From: G963665925 sp963665925
Lineage (GTDB): Bacteria; Bacillota; Clostridia; Peptostreptococcales; Acidaminobacteraceae
NCBI GenBank assembly: GCA_963665925.1
Contig: OY762511.1
Location: 2,542,001 to 2,606,000, forward strand
Length of the DNA stretch: 64,000 bases
Direction of reading: 5' to 3'
Below are positions 25,794 to 33,890 of this stretch, piece after piece; position 1 is the stretch's first letter; each line of letters starts with the position of its first letter. A model generated the notes under the pieces. That model ran no database searches. It was not told where the DNA came from and saw only the letters and a program-made list of their open reading frames with translations. Position numbers and translations under genes: made by a program.

Positions 25794-27083
25794 TTATTTC
25801 AACACCGGGAACAGGTTCCCATCAGGCATGATATAAGTTTTTAAATCGCGTGTGCCTTTAATCTTATAGGCAGTCTCAAAGGCTTCTTCAATGGTCTTTA
25901 CAACAGTAATATCCGCATTGTCCATATTGGATGCGTCTATGTCCGATACATAGATAATATTGTATTTGGTTGCATACCAGCATGCCAAGTATCCAATATA
26001 CTTTGAAATGGTATAGTTTGTGTTCAGTTCCTGTTCTCTTTCAACATTGTTGCTGAAGTTCTGGATAATATGCTGAACTTCTGGATGTCCAAATCCTTCT
26101 GAACAGCTCGCAAGGATAATAAGAACGCCGTTTTCGTCAATAGCACGCATGGCGTTGTAGATTACCTTTGTAGACTGATAGAAATTTAAGTCTTTAGGGA
26201 AACCACCACCAGAGGCGATGATCATATCTGCTCTTTCTGAAATTTCCACATCATTAAATTCTGAGACCATTTCACAGCCGCGTTTATGCGCTTTAATAAT
26301 GTCACCGCTTACAGCAGCGATGATTTCGCCACCACCTAAAATAACGTTAAACATGAATGTTGGGTTAAACATTTCTGCTGCTTCAATCATATCGAGGTTA
26401 AGGGGATTATTGTCATAGAGTGCACAGTCGCAAAGTGGATTTGGGCCAGAACCAAGCTCACCCGGATTATCCATGGAAATAGAGTGGTTCATCATAATAC
26501 TCTTGCGAGATGCAATACCGGGTAAAACGGATTTTCGACCGCCACCCCAGCCAGCCATTACATGGTATACAACTGCGCCAGTCATAATGACTTTGTCAGC
26601 TTCCGCGGCCTTTTTATTAACCTCTACAAGTGTACCGCGAGAAGTTGTTCCAATTTCAATAAGGTTGTCTTGATCATTGCAATCATGGTCTTCGATATGG
26701 AAGCGACCATAAAGCGTGTCACCAAGAAGTTTTCGGTGCTCTTCTTCGGTATGTTTTCTGTGTGAACCAAGTGCTGAAATAAAGAATATATTCTCTTCTT
26801 TTGCGCCTGCGCCAAGGAGCTCTTCGACGATAATCGGCAAAAAGACATGAGGTCGTTGGTACATCCGAGTTACATCTGAAATGACAATGCAAATTTTATC
26901 ATCGGCAGTAACAAGTTTGCTAAGTGGATCTGAGCCGATTGGATTATTAAGGCTTTCTCTGATGATGCTTTCTTCGGTCATTTGAGTGTCTTCATTGCTG
27001 AGTTTAATTTCGTCCATGAAGTTTTTATCTTCAATGGAAACATCTATTTTTCCTTGTCCGAATTTTAGTTTATATTGCTTCAT
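25794..27083 (-). CDS. LarA-family nickel-dependent 2-hydroxyacid racemase/epimerase
   Basis: A 429-residue DUF2088/LarA protein. LarA enzymes use a nickel-pincer nucleotide to interconvert 2-hydroxyacid enantiomers such as lactate, malate or phenyllactate. Visible family motifs are SDVTRMYQRP, ALGSHRKHT with the catalytic His, the GGGRKSVLPG loop with the cofactor-linked Lys, MMNHSI with the Ni-ligand His, and ASGGGFPKDLNFYQ. ATG 27083 follows GGAG by 7 bases; the open frame extends seven codons further. It overlaps the end of the symporter gene by 14 bases, so the two are coupled. The cofactor genes larB, larC and larE are not in the window. The substrate is unknown; the paired symporter suggests an imported organic acid. 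Confidence 0.85.
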   Translation of the reverse strand: MKQYKLKFGQGKIDVSIEDKNFMDEIKLSNEDTQMTEESIIRESLNNPIGSDPLSKLVTADDKICIVISDVTRMYQRPHVFLPIIVEELLGAGAKEENIFFISALGSHRKHTEEEHRKLLGDTLYGRFHIEDHDCNDQDNLIEIGTTSRGTLVEVNKKAAEADKVIMTGAVVYHVMAGWGGGRKSVLPGIASRKSIMMNHSISMDNPGELGSGPNPLCDCALYDNNPLNLDMIEAAEMFNPTFMFNVILGGGEIIAAVSGDIIKAHKRGCEMVSEFNDVEISERADMIIASGGGFPKDLNFYQSTKVIYNAMRAIDENGVLIILASCSEGFGHPEVQHIIQNFSNNVEREQELNTNYTISKYIGYLACWYATKYNIIYVSDIDASNMDNADITVVKTIEEAFETAYKIKGTRDLKTYIMPDGNLFPVLK

Positions 27084-28494
27084 TTGCGTACTCCTTTTCG
27101 TCATCTACAGTGATGTGTCTTTTATCAATGATTGATGTTAATAGGAAAACGATCATACACACAACCCATTCCATATAAATTGGGTGCGACACTATACGAA
27201 TACTTGGTACAGCTTGCCATAAAACCAGAACAATAACCCCTGCAATCGTTGTGTTGACCGCTGAACTCTTTCTGCAGAGTGACGGTTTAAGAATCGTAAA
27301 GAAAAATGTAAGTGTGAAGGCTGTCATTAAGCTGAGTGCAATTGTAAGTGTCTTAAGAATACCAACAACTGTGAGAGATAGGAAGAATGTGAGTACCCCT
27401 ATAACGATAACAGTAAGCTTAGTAATTAGAGCAAACTTTGCATCATCAACACTTGGGTTGATGTATCTCTTATAAATATCTTGAGAAAACAATGTCGAAG
27501 TACCTAGGAGCAGGTTACATGCTGTAGAAACATCTGCAGCCCAAAGTGCGGCAAGCGTAACACCTGCAAGTGCTGGGTGTAACGACATAATCATTTTTGG
27601 CAGTGCCATCGTTGCATTGATATCTGGAAAAGCCGATTTTGCGGCTATTCCCATTATAGCGGAAAGGAAACCAATTGGAAGCATAATTAGTCCACCCATG
27701 ATAAAACCATTACGTGCATGCTTTTCATCTTTAGCGCTGAAAGAAATTTGAACAACAGCTTGAAGGGATTGGGACTGCGTAACCATAACGGCAATCCATG
27801 CCATAATAATACCCCATCCAAGACCGTCAACAAGGTCCATATATGGAATGTCCATTGGTAGGCTCATCTGAATTGCCTGTATGCCCCCAAGGGACTTTAC
27901 TGAACTGATACTTGCCACAATTATTCCAAAATAGATAAGTGCGACATTGAGTACATTTGATAGACCGGCAGACCACATGCCACCGATAAATGTTATGCCA
28001 ACGAATACAACAGCACTCATAATCATGCCGGTCTTCATAGTGAAGATGCCTGGGAGTAGTGATGTAAGAATTGCGCCACCAGCAAGATATTGAAGTGATG
28101 CGATAACAATCATAACGACGATTTGAATGATAACAGTGAGTACCCTTGCTTCTTTACCGTAGTATCTTTCAAAAAGCTCTGGAATTGTTGTTACATTAAG
28201 GCTTCGGTACTTTTTAGCTGAAATGAGACCAACCAAGATTGCACCAAGACCCCATGCAACATTGTACCATCCAGCGGATAGGCCAGCCTTGTAGGCATTT
28301 TCAGCAACCCCAATTGTGGATGCGCCACCTATTGCTAATCCAGTTACTGTTACGGCTACAAGCGGTGAGGTAAGTTGGCGCCCTGCAAGAATAAAACTTT
28401 CAGCATTGCCGCCTTTAGTTAGCCTTTGTGCATATGCACTAATACCAAAAAGTGCTGCAATGTATAAAACTACGATGATTAATTGTAAGCTCAT
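27070..28494 (-). CDS. Sodium:solute symporter family protein
   Basis: A 474-residue polytopic membrane protein of the SSS (PutP/PanF-like) family with about 13 helices. The N-terminal region has NAESFILAGRQLTSPLVAVT and TGLAIGGASTIGVAENAYKA, the usual Na+/substrate region of helix 1-2; later AALWAADVSTACNLLLG is the family signature in helix 8. GGGAGG precedes ATG 28494. It overlaps the LarA-family gene and most likely imports the hydroxyacid that enzyme acts on. Ion and substrate are inferred. Confidence 0.88.
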   Translation of the reverse strand: MSLQLIIVVLYIAALFGISAYAQRLTKGGNAESFILAGRQLTSPLVAVTVTGLAIGGASTIGVAENAYKAGLSAGWYNVAWGLGAILVGLISAKKYRSLNVTTIPELFERYYGKEARVLTVIIQIVVMIVIASLQYLAGGAILTSLLPGIFTMKTGMIMSAVVFVGITFIGGMWSAGLSNVLNVALIYFGIIVASISSVKSLGGIQAIQMSLPMDIPYMDLVDGLGWGIIMAWIAVMVTQSQSLQAVVQISFSAKDEKHARNGFIMGGLIMLPIGFLSAIMGIAAKSAFPDINATMALPKMIMSLHPALAGVTLAALWAADVSTACNLLLGTSTLFSQDIYKRYINPSVDDAKFALITKLTVIVIGVLTFFLSLTVVGILKTLTIALSLMTAFTLTFFFTILKPSLCRKSSAVNTTIAGVIVLVLWQAVPSIRIVSHPIYMEWVVCMIVFLLTSIIDKRHITVDDEKEYANEAI

Positions 28495-28843
28495 AAATCC
28501 TCCCTAAGATGCGATGAATAATAACATTAGAATTCCAAATGAAAATTGTTTGTTCAGTACGTGTGAGCCTTTGAAATAAGCGATTTAGCAAAGTATAGCA
28601 TACTCATAGTTGAAATATTAATGAACAGTAATATTTAAGTCTAAAATTTGTAAATGCTCTTAAAAATTATAAATATGAATTAAAATAAAAATGTATGCAT
28701 TTATTGAATACGCAAATAGCAATTGGGAATATTATGTTATGAAAAGTTGAAATATTGCAGAAAATGTCTTCTTAATGTTAAAAACAGTCATATGAGGATT
28801 GTGTGTAAGAGATTGCTTTGTGGGATGATTTCGCCTACGATGG
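28495..28843. other. AT-rich intergenic region upstream of the symporter gene
   Basis: About 350 bases of AT-rich DNA with no open frame that looks real. It must hold the promoter for the minus-strand symporter-larA pair, but no clear -35/-10 pair stands out. It ends at the second copy of the tmRNA 3' end. Confidence 0.5.
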
Positions 28844-28857
28844 TCCACCTCCACCAA
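28844..28857 (+). repeat. Second copy of the tmRNA 3' end (candidate attachment-site copy)
   Basis: CCACCTCCACCAAT, identical to 25644-25657, followed by AAAAAC. The sequence before it does not fold into a T-arm, so this is only the short core. Confidence 0.6.
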
Positions 28858-28861
28858 TAAA

Positions 28862-28902
28862 AACTGACGCATCCAAACGGATGCGTCAGTTCAATTTTTT
28901 TA
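28862..28902 (+). terminator. Plus-strand terminator with no gene before it
   Basis: A perfect 13-bp stem, AACTGACGCATCC with GGATGCGTCAGTT, loop AAAC, then CAATTTTTTT. No plus-strand gene precedes it. It fits the original tmRNA terminator, displaced by the insertion. It also separates the convergent transcript of the adenylate cyclase gene. Confidence 0.85.
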
Positions 28903-28918
28903 TGTATTACATGCAAAT

Positions 28919-30001
28919 CTATATAACTGGCTTGTCTATGAAATACATATTACATTCGCCTTTCCCCTTAACAAGTATGGTACCGCGATTTATGGTAGTG
29001 TAGTGGGCTTTCACAAGTTCATACACATCTTCAGATACATTGATTTGCATGGGCTCAGAGTTGCTTTCCATACGAGACGCAATGTTGACTGTATCTCCAA
29101 AAACATCATATATGAACTTAGTCTCACCGACTATACCACCAACTACACTACCAGTATGAAGCCCTATACGTACATCCCACTGCAAAATCCATTTTTCGTT
29201 TCTTTTCTTAAGAAATTCACGCATTTTCAAAGCTGCATCAACAGCACGAAGGGCGTGATCATCCATCGGTTTGTGCATGCCCCATACTGCAAAAAATGCA
29301 TCCCCGATTGTCTTCACACGTTCACCGCCTGAATCAGATACGATATGATCAAACTCTTTAAAAATACTGTTGAGTTCATCAATGAGCGTAACGGGGTCGA
29401 TAATTCCAGATTGTTTTGTAAAACCAACAAAATCAGAAAAGAAAACAGTGACATTATCAAAGCTGCGGGGGGCACTATACCCCTGCGTATTGAGTTCTTC
29501 GATTACCGTTTCAGGCAAGATGTTCTGCAATAGGTCCTGAATTTTCTCCTTGTCCCTTCGGATCAGCGCATTGGCATCTTGAAGCTCTTTGTTCTGTACC
29601 TGAATGATCTCAAAAGACTCCTTCAATTGGCGAGTCATTTCGTTGAAAGCAATCGAAAAATCTCCCATGAAGTCAACAGTATGGCTGAAGTCACCACCAG
29701 CTATTTGCTGGGTCACCCAGGTCAGGTGCTTTAAACTCGCCTGAAGACTTTTGAAGGACTGGAGAATAATCATTTTACCGGCTGGCGCGGTATAATCAAG
29801 TTCACCTCGCGACATGGAATAGCTGAAGTCAGATACTTTGTTGAACTCGTCAATCATTCGGTTGAAGTAGGTGTAAAGCTGACGGAGCTCGTTTTCAGGC
29901 AGTTCAGATGGGATATCGAGGGGCTGGGTTTTAGTGCCGTTTATAAATAGATAGACGGCTTCAGTCAGTTGATCAATGTATTTTTCTTCAATATTCAACA
30001 T
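28919..30001 (-). CDS. Class III adenylate cyclase with HAMP-like region
   Basis: A 360-residue soluble protein with no obvious membrane helix. An N-terminal helical region is followed by a HAMP-like segment (residues ~85-135, ending FNEMTRQLKES), a coiled-coil linker and a class III cyclase domain (~180-355). Metal-binding Asp residues are in FFSDFVGFT and KTIGDAFFAVWG; the purine-specifying Lys and Asp (KTIGD, VFGDTVNIASRM) indicate ATP as substrate, and the transition-state Asn/Arg are present in NIASR. It starts 3 bases after the V4R gene ends, so the V4R protein is likely its sensor partner. Confidence in cAMP synthesis is good, the signal is unknown. Confidence 0.88.
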   Translation of the reverse strand: MLNIEEKYIDQLTEAVYLFINGTKTQPLDIPSELPENELRQLYTYFNRMIDEFNKVSDFSYSMSRGELDYTAPAGKMIILQSFKSLQASLKHLTWVTQQIAGGDFSHTVDFMGDFSIAFNEMTRQLKESFEIIQVQNKELQDANALIRRDKEKIQDLLQNILPETVIEELNTQGYSAPRSFDNVTVFFSDFVGFTKQSGIIDPVTLIDELNSIFKEFDHIVSDSGGERVKTIGDAFFAVWGMHKPMDDHALRAVDAALKMREFLKKRNEKWILQWDVRIGLHTGSVVGGIVGETKFIYDVFGDTVNIASRMESNSEPMQINVSEDVYELVKAHYTTINRGTILVKGKGECNMYFIDKPVI

Positions 30002-30004
30002 GGT

Positions 30005-30538
30005 CTATGCCTCTAATTCGGGTTTTATATCGAAGCGACAGACACGGTCCCCAGAACACCAGCAGTCAATTTCATTAACAGAAAAATGGATGCCGGTTTG
30101 TTCCAGAAGCATACCCGCTATAAATCCTTCATCATATACACAGATTTCTTCATCAATCATGGGCATACCAGAACAGTCCAAGTCTTCAGCGACAGTAAGC
30201 GTAAGTTCCAGAGAATCCATATTTACCTTTTCAACGCGCAGAATTCCAATTTTCAAGTCTCTGAGTGTGGCTTGCATACTTTCTATGAACTCATTTAGCG
30301 AATCTCTTTTACGGACAATATTTTTCACGAACTCGATCCCTGCTTTTTTACCAGCATTGAAAAAGACTTCATCTGCACACTGGACACCGAATTTACAAAT
30401 CAGTTCGTCGCGTAAGGTGAACTGCATGAGCCGGTAGACGTCTACTGGTACAAGTTCGCCTAAATTCGGTCTACCAAGTTTTACATCACCAATCATATTC
30501 CATTCAAATATTGGATCTTTTCTCTCTTCCTTGAACAC
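30005..30538 (-). CDS. V4R-domain sensor protein
   Basis: A 177-residue protein with a C-terminal V4R (4-vinyl reductase) domain, the small-molecule binding fold seen in XylR/DmpR-type activators and BchJ. The diagnostic tail is EIDCWCSGDRVCRFDI, with three Cys in the pattern that can bind metal. The N-terminal half matches the helical part of stand-alone V4R proteins (DVYRLMQFTLRDEL). The start is GTG 30538, 7 bases after GGAGG. The adenylate cyclase follows at once, which suggests a two-protein signalling unit. Ligand unknown. Confidence 0.78.
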   Translation of the reverse strand: MFKEERKDPIFEWNMIGDVKLGRPNLGELVPVDVYRLMQFTLRDELICKFGVQCADEVFFNAGKKAGIEFVKNIVRKRDSLNEFIESMQATLRDLKIGILRVEKVNMDSLELTLTVAEDLDCSGMPMIDEEICVYDEGFIAGMLLEQTGIHFSVNEIDCWCSGDRVCRFDIKPELEA

Positions 30539-30740
30539 TATGTAGCCTCCTTTTATTCACAACCTCAGTTTGTGTAATATGTCCGCATCTATTCCATATA
30601 TTGCTACCCTGAAATCTCGTGTTTATTGAGTAAAATAAAAAGAAATGCATTAAATGGAAAAAAAATCTAAAAAGTCCAACAAAACCAGCGTGTGCATGAT
30701 AAAATATACATATATTTACAATTGCTCTGTGGAGGATAAC

Positions 30741-31793
30741 ATGAAAATTTGGATAGAAAAGGATTGCGTAATCGTCAGAATTGCATATGACAAGAATCAT
30801 ATTGCAGAGCTCAAGAAAATAGGTCAAGGTCGGTGGGAGCCTAATAGGCAGGTATGGATATTCCCGGAATCAAAATACAGTCATTTGCTCGCGTATCAGG
30901 CCAGAATCAGTGCGTATGAAAGATCAAAGCCATCTTATGTAAAACCGGGTAAGCTCAAAGCCTATCAGGGTGAAGGCGATACCGTTTCTAGAATGAAACA
31001 GTTTATGACACAGTCTGGCTATAGTCCCAAAACTATAAAAGCCTATGTAAATCATATTAATAGATACTTGCAGTTCTCAGAAGGGGCCATTGAAGAGGCG
31101 AACATCAACAACTATATGGTCGATCTCCTGGAGAATAAGGCTTGTAGCCATACATACTGCAATCAGGCGATAAATGCGATTAAGCTCTATATCCATCAGC
31201 TTGGTATAGATCATGATGGCATTTTAAAGATTGTACGGCCCAAGAAGGAGAAGAAGCTACCAAAGGTTCTGAGCAAGGAGGAGATTAAAAGGCTATTTGC
31301 TGCTACGGACAATATCAAGCACAAGACAGCACTTATGCTTGGGTATTCCTGCGGCATGCGTGTGGGTGAGGTGTCGGAGCTTAAAGTGAATGACATACAC
31401 TTTGAACGAAATGTCATTCATATTGTACAGGGAAAAGGTCGAAAGGATCGTCAGATCCCCCTGTCTATAAAGATGGCACAGCAGCTGCATGTGTATATGA
31501 AGGTCTACAGACCGCAAATTTGGCTATTTGAGAACCCAGCACATGATGGTCCCTTGTCTGCTCGAAGTTTGCAAAAGGTATTTGTCCGGAAAGCGGCAGA
31601 TGCAAAGATAAGACGTCATGCGACCTTTCACAGCTTAAGGCATAGCTATGCCACACATTTGATGGAAAGTGGCGTAGACATACGCATAATACAGGAGCTC
31701 CTAGGACACGCAAGCAGTAAAACTACTGAAATATACACGCATGTGTCACAAGTCGCCATGCAAAATATAGTCAACCCGCTGGATGATATGTAG
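30741..31793 (+). CDS. Tyrosine recombinase/phage integrase family protein
   Basis: A 350-residue tyrosine recombinase. After an N-terminal ~60-residue domain of the type KKIGQGRWEPNRQVWIFP (seen in a subset of bacterial integrases) comes a core-binding domain with TQSGYSPKTIKAYVNHI, then the catalytic domain with Arg in YSCGMRVGEVSEL, Lys in QGKGRKDRQIPL, HSLRHSYATHLMESGVD, LLGHASSKTTEIYTHV (catalytic His and Tyr). All catalytic residues are present. Start ATG 30741 follows GGAGG; the open frame reaches 30654 but without a ribosome binding site. It is solitary, with no adjacent attachment repeat or phage gene. It resembles integron-type and XerC/D-like enzymes. Confidence 0.88.
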   Translation: MKIWIEKDCVIVRIAYDKNHIAELKKIGQGRWEPNRQVWIFPESKYSHLLAYQARISAYERSKPSYVKPGKLKAYQGEGDTVSRMKQFMTQSGYSPKTIKAYVNHINRYLQFSEGAIEEANINNYMVDLLENKACSHTYCNQAINAIKLYIHQLGIDHDGILKIVRPKKEKKLPKVLSKEEIKRLFAATDNIKHKTALMLGYSCGMRVGEVSELKVNDIHFERNVIHIVQGKGRKDRQIPLSIKMAQQLHVYMKVYRPQIWLFENPAHDGPLSARSLQKVFVRKAADAKIRRHATFHSLRHSYATHLMESGVDIRIIQELLGHASSKTTEIYTHVSQVAMQNIVNPLDDM

Positions 31794-32028
31794 CGTGTGC
31801 GGGAGGATGGGGTGATTATTATAGCAAAAAAGAGTGACTGCTTGCATACAATAGGAATGCAGCAGATCTTGATGCGTATACAACTGGACAAAGTTGAATA
31901 AGATGTTAACGCAATGGAAACAAGCAAATACATAGCTGCAATTATTGCTAATAGTATAAAGGCGGTATGTCTATGGAATGAACTGCGGGTCAAATTTCTA
32001 AAAAAATTAAGTAAATTTTCAAAATATC
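31794..32028. other. AT-rich spacer after the recombinase
   Basis: No gene, RNA or convincing terminator was recognised. A weak hairpin (TGCTTGCAT with ATGCAGCA, one bulge) lies near 31839-31864. The region runs into the cold-shock promoter. Confidence 0.4.
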
Positions 32029-32057
32029 TTGCATTATATAAGGAATGGTGTTATTAT
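32029..32057 (+). promoter_or_regulatory. Cold-shock gene promoter with long leader
   Basis: TTGCAT, 17 bases, TATTAT. The predicted transcript has a leader of about 170 nt, very AT-rich, as is typical of cold-shock genes whose leaders act as thermosensors. Confidence 0.7.
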
Positions 32058-32235
32058 ACTTAAGTACCTTAAATAAAAAGTGAAAAACATTTAAATAAAG
32101 TATTATTAATGAAACTAATGTCGTTTTATTCGAATCTGTGTCATTTCTGAAATTTTATCTAATTGGAACAATCTCGTTCTTAAATGAATTTTTTACATGT
32201 ATCTAAGGACTATAAAATTTTGGAGGAAACAAATT

Positions 32236-32436
32236 ATGATGAACGGAACAGTAAAATGGTTTAACGCAGACAAAGGTTTTGGTTTTATTACAGGAGAAGA
32301 CGGTAAAGATGTATTTGCTCACTTCTCACAAATCAACAAAGATGGTTACAAGACACTTGAAGAAGGTGAAGCTGTAACATTTACTCTAGCTGAAGGTCCA
32401 AAAGGCCCACAAGCAGAGAATATTACATCTAAGTAA
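32236..32436 (+). CDS. Cold-shock protein (CspA family)
   Basis: A 66-residue single-domain nucleic-acid chaperone. RNP1 is KGFGFIT and RNP2 DVFAHFS, both intact; the N-terminus MMNGTVKWFNADKG is canonical. TGGAGG is 9 bases before ATG 32236; the following ATG could also serve. A strong terminator follows, so it is monocistronic. Confidence 0.95.
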   Translation: MMNGTVKWFNADKGFGFITGEDGKDVFAHFSQINKDGYKTLEEGEAVTFTLAEGPKGPQAENITSK

Positions 32437-32452
32437 TTTAATAAAACACATT

Positions 32453-32494
32453 AGAGCTGATCAATCGAGAATTGATTGGCTCTTATTTTTTTTT
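32453..32494 (+). terminator. Terminator after the cold-shock gene
   Basis: A 13-bp stem with two wobbles (AGAGCTGATCAAT with ATTGATTGGCTCT) followed by a run of ten T. Confidence 0.88.
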
Positions 32495-32619
32495 GAGAAA
32501 TTACCTTTCTCAAAATGTGATTTTGTGCTTAAGTAGAGATAGATATTGAAACTTTAGTAAAGAACTATGGGATGATTGGTGGAGTCAAGATAGGGCTTAT
32601 CTTATTTTGGGGGTGACGC

Positions 32620-33153
32620 ATGGGCACTTTTGTGAACCTAATTACAATTTTAAGAATTCCCTTATCACTTTATTTACTGATTACAGTTCCATTGAGCCTG
32701 GATTTTTATATTGTCTATGCGCTATGTGGGTTGACAGATATTTTAGATGGCGCAATAGCCAGAAAGACAAACACGGTGAGTGAACTGGGAGGACGGTTGG
32801 ATTCATTGGCAGATTTCATTATGGTCTTTGTTGTCCTATATATACTGGTTCCAGTCATTGAAGTGAAAACAATTCACATTATTCTTGCAGGTGTAATAAT
32901 CTTAATAAGGTTCATTTCTATCGTAGCAGTGGCTTATAAGTTTAAAACGTTTGGCGTACTGCATACAAGACTGAATAAAGCAACTGGACTGATCCTGTTT
33001 GTCTATCCGTTTTCAATGACTTTGAAATTTGGGAACATACTTGCACTTCTAGTCTGTCTTGTAGGACTGATATCGGCACTTGAAGAACTGATCATCCATT
33101 TGACTTCAGACCAATTGGATCTTAATAGAAAGGGATTTGTACGCAGGCCATGA
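32620..33153 (+). CDS. CDP-alcohol phosphatidyltransferase family protein
   Basis: A 177-residue membrane enzyme with about five helices. It carries the family signature D-x2-D-G-x2-A-R-x8-G-x3-D-x3-D (starting DILDGAIARKTN, ending GRLDSLAD). Such enzymes attach a CDP-activated lipid to an alcohol, e.g. glycerol-3-phosphate in PgsA. It is close in size to PgsA, but its solitary position among accessory genes leaves the alcohol unknown. A weak GGGGGTGACGC site precedes ATG 32620. Confidence 0.8.
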   Translation: MGTFVNLITILRIPLSLYLLITVPLSLDFYIVYALCGLTDILDGAIARKTNTVSELGGRLDSLADFIMVFVVLYILVPVIEVKTIHIILAGVIILIRFISIVAVAYKFKTFGVLHTRLNKATGLILFVYPFSMTLKFGNILALLVCLVGLISALEELIIHLTSDQLDLNRKGFVRRP

Positions 33154-33264
33154 AATACCCTTTATGCTTGAAAATACGAAACACTTATTGATTGAATACT
33201 GGAGAAGGTCTAACCCCCAGTGCCCAGTGCGCTTTTAAACAAGATAGATTATAGCAATTGCCGA

Positions 33265-33295
33265 CATGCCCTTCTGAAAAATCAGAAGGGTTTTT
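33265..33295 (+). terminator. Terminator after the CDP-alcohol transferase gene
   Basis: CCCTTCTGA pairs with TCAGAAGGG around AAAA, then TTTTT. Confidence 0.9.
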
Positions 33296-33381
33296 CTATT
33301 GAATTTCATGGTAAAATATAACTAATGTACCATCTAACGTCGACGCATGTTCAGAGGATTATCTAGAATCAGGAGGTACTT

Positions 33382-33885
33382 ATGTCAGTCGTGATTACAA
33401 CAGAACGATTAATTATTCGATCGCCTGAGTTAGGGGATTTTGAAGCAATTTGGAAAATGAAGAACGATCCTTCTGTAGTCGCATATACAGGTGGTGTTTC
33501 CAAGTTCACGAAGGCAGAAGCCTTTGAACAGCATCGGCAGAGGTGCTTGGGTTTTGAAAACAGCGAGGACAAAGTTTTCACCGTGGCACTAAAGACCTCG
33601 AACGCGTTTATAGGCTATTGTGGTTTGAAGTATTGCGAAATTTTGGAGGGCCTTGAAATTCTATATGGGTATTCTAAGGACCAATGGGGCAAGGGGTACG
33701 CAAAAGAAGCAGCACAAGCAGTTTTGAAATATGGTCTCGAGAACATATCATCAGTGATTGTAGCAGCTGTACATCCAGATAATATTGGTTCAGAGCGTGT
33801 ATTGCAAAGTATCGGAATGGTGTATGACGGCAAAATTGAATGGCCGCAGCAAGGTTTGGTTAATAAATACAAAGTGAGCATCTGA
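33382..33885 (+). CDS. GNAT N-acetyltransferase (RimJ/RimL-like)
   Basis: A 167-residue acetyltransferase of the RimJ/RimL group. It starts with the typical TTERLIIRSPELGDFEAIWKM and has the acetyl-CoA motif GYSKDQWGKGYAKEAAQA followed by HPDNIGSERVLQSIGMV. AGGAGG precedes ATG 33382. RimJ/L relatives modify protein N-termini or antibiotics; the target here is unknown. Confidence 0.85.
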   Translation: MSVVITTERLIIRSPELGDFEAIWKMKNDPSVVAYTGGVSKFTKAEAFEQHRQRCLGFENSEDKVFTVALKTSNAFIGYCGLKYCEILEGLEILYGYSKDQWGKGYAKEAAQAVLKYGLENISSVIVAAVHPDNIGSERVLQSIGMVYDGKIEWPQQGLVNKYKVSI

Positions 33886-33890
33886 AATAA

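Larger units (their letters stand above)
25644..28857. mobile_element. Putative 3.2-kb islet inserted at the tmRNA 3' end
   Basis: The 14-base CCACCTCCACCAAT occurs at the tmRNA 3' end (25644-25657) and again at 28844-28857, in the same orientation, each followed within ten bases by an A-rich run and then a strong terminator. This is the pattern left when an element integrates into tmRNA by a tyrosine recombinase: the near copy rebuilds the RNA and the far copy is the displaced end. Between the copies are only a LarA-family gene and a symporter gene. No integrase lies inside; one lies outside at 30741-31793. Chance similarity of a C-rich 14-mer cannot be excluded. Confidence 0.55.

Noticed and set aside
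25609..25836. Open frame across the tmRNA 3' end
   Set aside because: It overlaps the tmRNA and its terminator and encodes nothing recognisable.
30654..30740. Longer N-terminus for the tyrosine recombinase
   Set aside because: The extra 29 residues have no ribosome binding site before them, while ATG 30741 has GGAGG at good distance.
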